Positions 3,898-6,736 of a DNA stretch of 6,736 nucleotides are shown here, piece by piece. The DNA is taken from NCBI GenBank assembly GCA_026993045.1, contig JALWWR010000063.1, positions 1 through 6,736 on the forward strand, written 5' to 3'. Below the pieces are notes generated by a model. It had not been told where the DNA came from and ran no database searches. It saw nothing but the letters and a program-made list of their open reading frames with translations. Each line of letters opens with the position of its first letter. The first letter of the stretch is position 1. This DNA is from Thermodesulfatator sp. Lineage in GTDB: Bacteria > Desulfobacterota > Thermodesulfobacteria > Thermodesulfobacteriales > Thermodesulfobacteriaceae. A program made the translations under genes and the position numbers.

Positions 3898-6736
3898 GAG
3901 GCCTTATCTCCTGGTTTGTAAAAAACCATGTGGCTGTCAACCTCCTCATGCTGCTAGTCTTGGCCTCTGGCGTTCTCACCCTTCTTACCATCAAGGTGGA
4001 AATCTTCCCGGAAGTCTCGGCGGACCAAATTGTGATCACCATAGAGTATCGAGGGGCTTCGCCGCAGGAAATAGAGGAATCGGCGATTAAGCCCATTGAG
4101 GAGCGCATCGCCTCCCTCTCTGGAATAGACCGCATCATTTCCGTAGCCCGAGAGGGCGAAGGGCGCGTGGTGGTGGAAGTCCTTGAGGGCCGTGATGTTC
4201 GCGAGCTCCTAGAGGAAATAAAGACCGAGGTGGAGGCCCTTTCCACCCTTCCCCAAGAGGCCGAAAGGCCGCTGGTAAAAAAGGTCCTCATCCGGCGCGA
4301 AGTTCTGAATCTCGCCCTTTACGGAGAGGTGGACCGCGAGACCCTGAAGTTTTGGACGGAAAGGATCAAGGACCGGCTGCTTTCTCTTCCCGGGATCACC
4401 GAGGTGGAGTACTACGGACTTTTCCCCCAGGAGATCCACATCGAAGTCCCAGAAAAGAAGCTCCGGGAGTACGGGCTTAGCCTTTCTGCAATAGCCGAGA
4501 TCATAAGGAAAGAGACCTTGGACCTTCCGGCCGGCCGGCTCAAAAACCCTCACGAGGAATATTTGGTTCGCCTCCGGGGCCGACGCTATTTCGGAGAAGA
4601 ATACGAGACTATAAGGCTTCTTTCCGGGGAGAAGGGCGGGATAGTCTATCTTAAGGATCTCGGCGAGATCCGCGAGGAGCTGCGGGACAGCCTGGATTAC
4701 GCCGTCTTTTATCGGGGAAAACCCGCGGCGGTGATCGAGGTCTTCCGGGTGGGAGACCAGAATGTCTTGGATCTGGCCCGCACGGTCAAAAAACACCTCC
4801 CTCGACTTCAGAGCGAACTTCCCGAGGGGCTTAACCTTGAGATCATGCGCGACCGGACCGAGATCCTCTGGTCCCGGATCAAGCTCCTTTTAAAAAATAT
4901 GGCCTATGGCGGGGTGCTAGTGGTCCTGCTCTTAAGCCTTTTTCTGCATCTCAACCTCGCCTTCTGGGTGGCCCTGGGGATCCCGGTCTCTTTTGCCTTT
5001 GGACTTTGGTTGATGCCGCACTTTGGGCTTTCCATAAATATGATTTCCCTTTTTGCTTTCATCCTGGTCCTGGGGATCGTGGTAGACGACGCCATTGTGG
5101 TGGGGGAGAACGTCTTCCGTTATCGAGAAAAAGGGGCTTCTCCCCTTCGCTCTGCAGTAGAGGGGACGCTTGAGGTCTCAACTCCAGTGATCTTTTCCAT
5201 CCTCACCACCATCGCCGCTTTCTGGCCCCTCCTTTACGGAGTGGGGGCTATGGGGCGCTTCATGCGGGTTATCCCGGCGGTGATCATTTTCGTGCTCGCT
5301 GGCTCTCTGCTTGAGGCCCTTTTCGTGCTTCCAGCGCATTTAATGGGGGCCAAGATTCCCGCCCAAAAACCCCTTCTTTCCGGAAGACTCGAGACTTTTG
5401 TGGAAAAGGTCTATTTTCCCACCTTAAAAAGGGCCCTTTCCTGGCGTTGGTTCACGGTGGCTTCCCTTACGGCCCTCCTTTTGGTGGTCTTTTCCCTCTG
5501 GCTTGGAGGAAGACTCCGTTTCAGCTTCTTTCCACGAGTGGAGGGCAACCGCCTTACCTGTACCCTGCGCCTTCCTCCAGGAAGCACCTTTGAAGAGACC
5601 CTTTCTCTTGCCCAAAGGATTGAGGCCGCCGGGGTGGCCGCGGTGCGCGAGGCCGAAAAAGAGACCGGGCTCAAGCTCCTCAAATATCATCTCATCTCGG
5701 TGGGAGCCACCCTAGTAGGCCCTCATGGGGGAGTGCCTGAGATGGGAAGCCACGTGGCTTCAGTGGAGTTGCGTTTGGTTCCAGCGGAAAAAAGACCAGG
5801 AGTTAGCACCAAGGCCCTGGTTTCCCGCTGGCGGAAGGCGGTGGGGCAGGTACCTGAGGCCGAAGCGGTGGTCTTCAAGGGAGAGCTTTTCTCGATGGGA
5901 AAGCCTATCTCCGTGGCCCTCTCTCATCCGGAAGAAGAGGTCCTTCTTTCCGCGGTGAGGGACCTCAAATCTCAGCTCGCGAAGATACGCGGGCTTCACG
6001 ACCTTGAAGACAGCTTTCAGGAAGGAAAAGAGGAGCTTCGGTTCCGCTTAAAGCCCGCCGCTCGCTCTCTAGGAGTGACCCTTTCAGAGGTGGCCTCTTT
6101 GGTGCGGTCTGTCTTTTATGGGAAAGAGGTCCAGCGCTTTCAGCGAGGAGAAGACGAGATCTCAGTCTTAGTGAGAGCTCCGGCCGAGGAGCGCTTTACG
6201 CTTGACACTTTAAAGACCCTACGCCTTCATTTTCCCGGGGGAAGGGAAATTCCCCTCCTCGAGGTGGCCGAGCCAGTATTTTCTCCGGGCTATGTAAAGC
6301 TTGAACGCCTTAACCGCAAGAGGGTCATCTACGTGCGGGCTGAGGTGGATGAAAAGACTCTCACCGCAAGCGAGGCCCGAAAGTATCTTAAAAAAGAGGT
6401 CCTGCCGAGCCTCTCTCAGAAATACCCTGGCCTTTCCTATTCTTTTGAGGGCGAGGGACGAGAGGAGGCCCGCACCATGCGAGAGCTTAAAAAAGAGTTC
6501 ATCTTGGCCCTCATCCTGATCTACATCCTGATCGCCATTCCCCTGCGCTCCTTCTCTCAGCCGCTAATCATTATGCTGGCCATCCCTTTTGGGATCGTAG
6601 GGGCCTTTCTGGGGCATCTCCTTCTAGGCCACCAGCTTTCCATCTTAAGCTTTTTTGGCATCGTGGGCCTTTCCGGGGTAGTGGTTAATGACGCCATCAT
6701 CCTGGTGGACCTTATAAACCGGCTGCGGGAAGAAGG
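3894..6736 (+). CDS. RND efflux permease, AcrB/HAE family, C-terminus beyond the window
   Basis: This is the proton-driven inner-membrane pump of the tripartite system. The frame is open from GTG 3894 to the window edge: 947 codons of a family length near 1,020-1,050. The start MRGLISWFVKNHVAVNLLM is typical of the family. Seen in order: TM1 (about 13-33), first periplasmic porter and docking region, TM2-TM6 (about 336-477) with GIVVDDAIVVGENVFRYRE in TM4, where Asp398-Asp399 match the AcrB proton-relay pair Asp407-Asp408; TM7 (520-537), FFPRVEGNRL at 545-554, second periplasmic region, TM8 (869-888), TM9 and TM10. TM10 carries GVVVNDAIILVDLIN, so Asn932-Asp933 stand where AcrB has Lys940-Asn941. 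TM11-12 lie beyond the edge. Start evidence: GTGA overlap with the adaptor stop, a weak TGAGGG upstream and the family N-terminus. The Asp pair and periplasmic loops favour an organic-compound exporter over the CusA metal type, but the substrate is unknown. Confidence 0.94.
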   Translation, partial: MRGLISWFVKNHVAVNLLMLLVLASGVLTLLTIKVEIFPEVSADQIVITIEYRGASPQEIEESAIKPIEERIASLSGIDRIISVAREGEGRVVVEVLEGRDVRELLEEIKTEVEALSTLPQEAERPLVKKVLIRREVLNLALYGEVDRETLKFWTERIKDRLLSLPGITEVEYYGLFPQEIHIEVPEKKLREYGLSLSAIAEIIRKETLDLPAGRLKNPHEEYLVRLRGRRYFGEEYETIRLLSGEKGGIVYLKDLGEIREELRDSLDYAVFYRGKPAAVIEVFRVGDQNVLDLARTVKKHLPRLQSELPEGLNLEIMRDRTEILWSRIKLLLKNMAYGGVLVVLLLSLFLHLNLAFWVALGIPVSFAFGLWLMPHFGLSINMISLFAFILVLGIVVDDAIVVGENVFRYREKGASPLRSAVEGTLEVSTPVIFSILTTIAAFWPLLYGVGAMGRFMRVIPAVIIFVLAGSLLEALFVLPAHLMGAKIPAQKPLLSGRLETFVEKVYFPTLKRALSWRWFTVASLTALLLVVFSLWLGGRLRFSFFPRVEGNRLTCTLRLPPGSTFEETLSLAQRIEAAGVAAVREAEKETGLKLLKYHLISVGATLVGPHGGVPEMGSHVASVELRLVPAEKRPGVSTKALVSRWRKAVGQVPEAEAVVFKGELFSMGKPISVALSHPEEEVLLSAVRDLKSQLAKIRGLHDLEDSFQEGKEELRFRLKPAARSLGVTLSEVASLVRSVFYGKEVQRFQRGEDEISVLVRAPAEERFTLDTLKTLRLHFPGGREIPLLEVAEPVFSPGYVKLERLNRKRVIYVRAEVDEKTLTASEARKYLKKEVLPSLSQKYPGLSYSFEGEGREEARTMRELKKEFILALILIYILIAIPLRSFSQPLIIMLAIPFGIVGAFLGHLLLGHQLSILSFFGIVGLSGVVVNDAIILVDLINRLREE

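Noticed and set aside
4209..4796. A 195-codon leftward open frame inside the permease gene
   Set aside because: It lies fully antisense to well-conserved RND permease coding sequence and has no family features of its own.
1..6736. CRISPR arrays, tRNA or rRNA genes, insertion sequences, phage or toxin-antitoxin genes
   Set aside because: No direct repeat arrays, transposase-like frames, RNA gene signatures or attachment-site repeats were seen. The window is filled by the listed genes.

Overview
The window is an ordinary bacterial chromosome segment joined near its left end to an unrelated fragment. From about position 244 rightward it reads as one thermophile-like bacterium. Charged, Glu/Lys/Arg-rich proteins, overlapping genes and strong GGAGG ribosome sites suggest, without proving, a Thermodesulfobacteriota-type organism. 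Positions 1 to about 265 are the 3' part of a class III polyhydroxyalkanoate synthase gene with a different codon style, probably from another genome.

Layout: (1) a partial phaC reads rightward at 2-265 and loses its catalytic His. (2) Antisense to it, the first 32 codons of tsf (elongation factor Ts) read leftward and are cut at the same place. The two coding signals overlap only in about 244-265. (3) rpsB (ribosomal protein S2) reads leftward at 1189-341, one base upstream of tsf, in the classic rpsB-tsf order. (4) An intergenic region of about 170 bp (1190-1360) separates rpsB from a rightward operon. It holds a 7-bp palindrome, candidate back-to-back promoters and a structured leader for rpsB with a GAGA tetraloop. 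(5) A tripartite efflux operon reads rightward: an outer-membrane lipoprotein channel (1361-2761), a periplasmic adaptor (2758-3897) and an RND inner-membrane permease (3894 to the window end, incomplete). Each overlaps the next by 4 bases.

The three operon products should assemble into one drug/proton-type exporter spanning the envelope. The permease has the TM4 Asp-Asp pair of the proton relay, but Asn-Asp stands where AcrB has its TM10 Lys. The channel gene has a GTG start with no ribosome site, placed where transcription should begin, so its mRNA may be leaderless. No local regulator gene is visible.

No undescribed system is evident. The points most worth checking are the chimeric junction, the rpsB leader RNA, the shared palindrome and the possible leaderless start.
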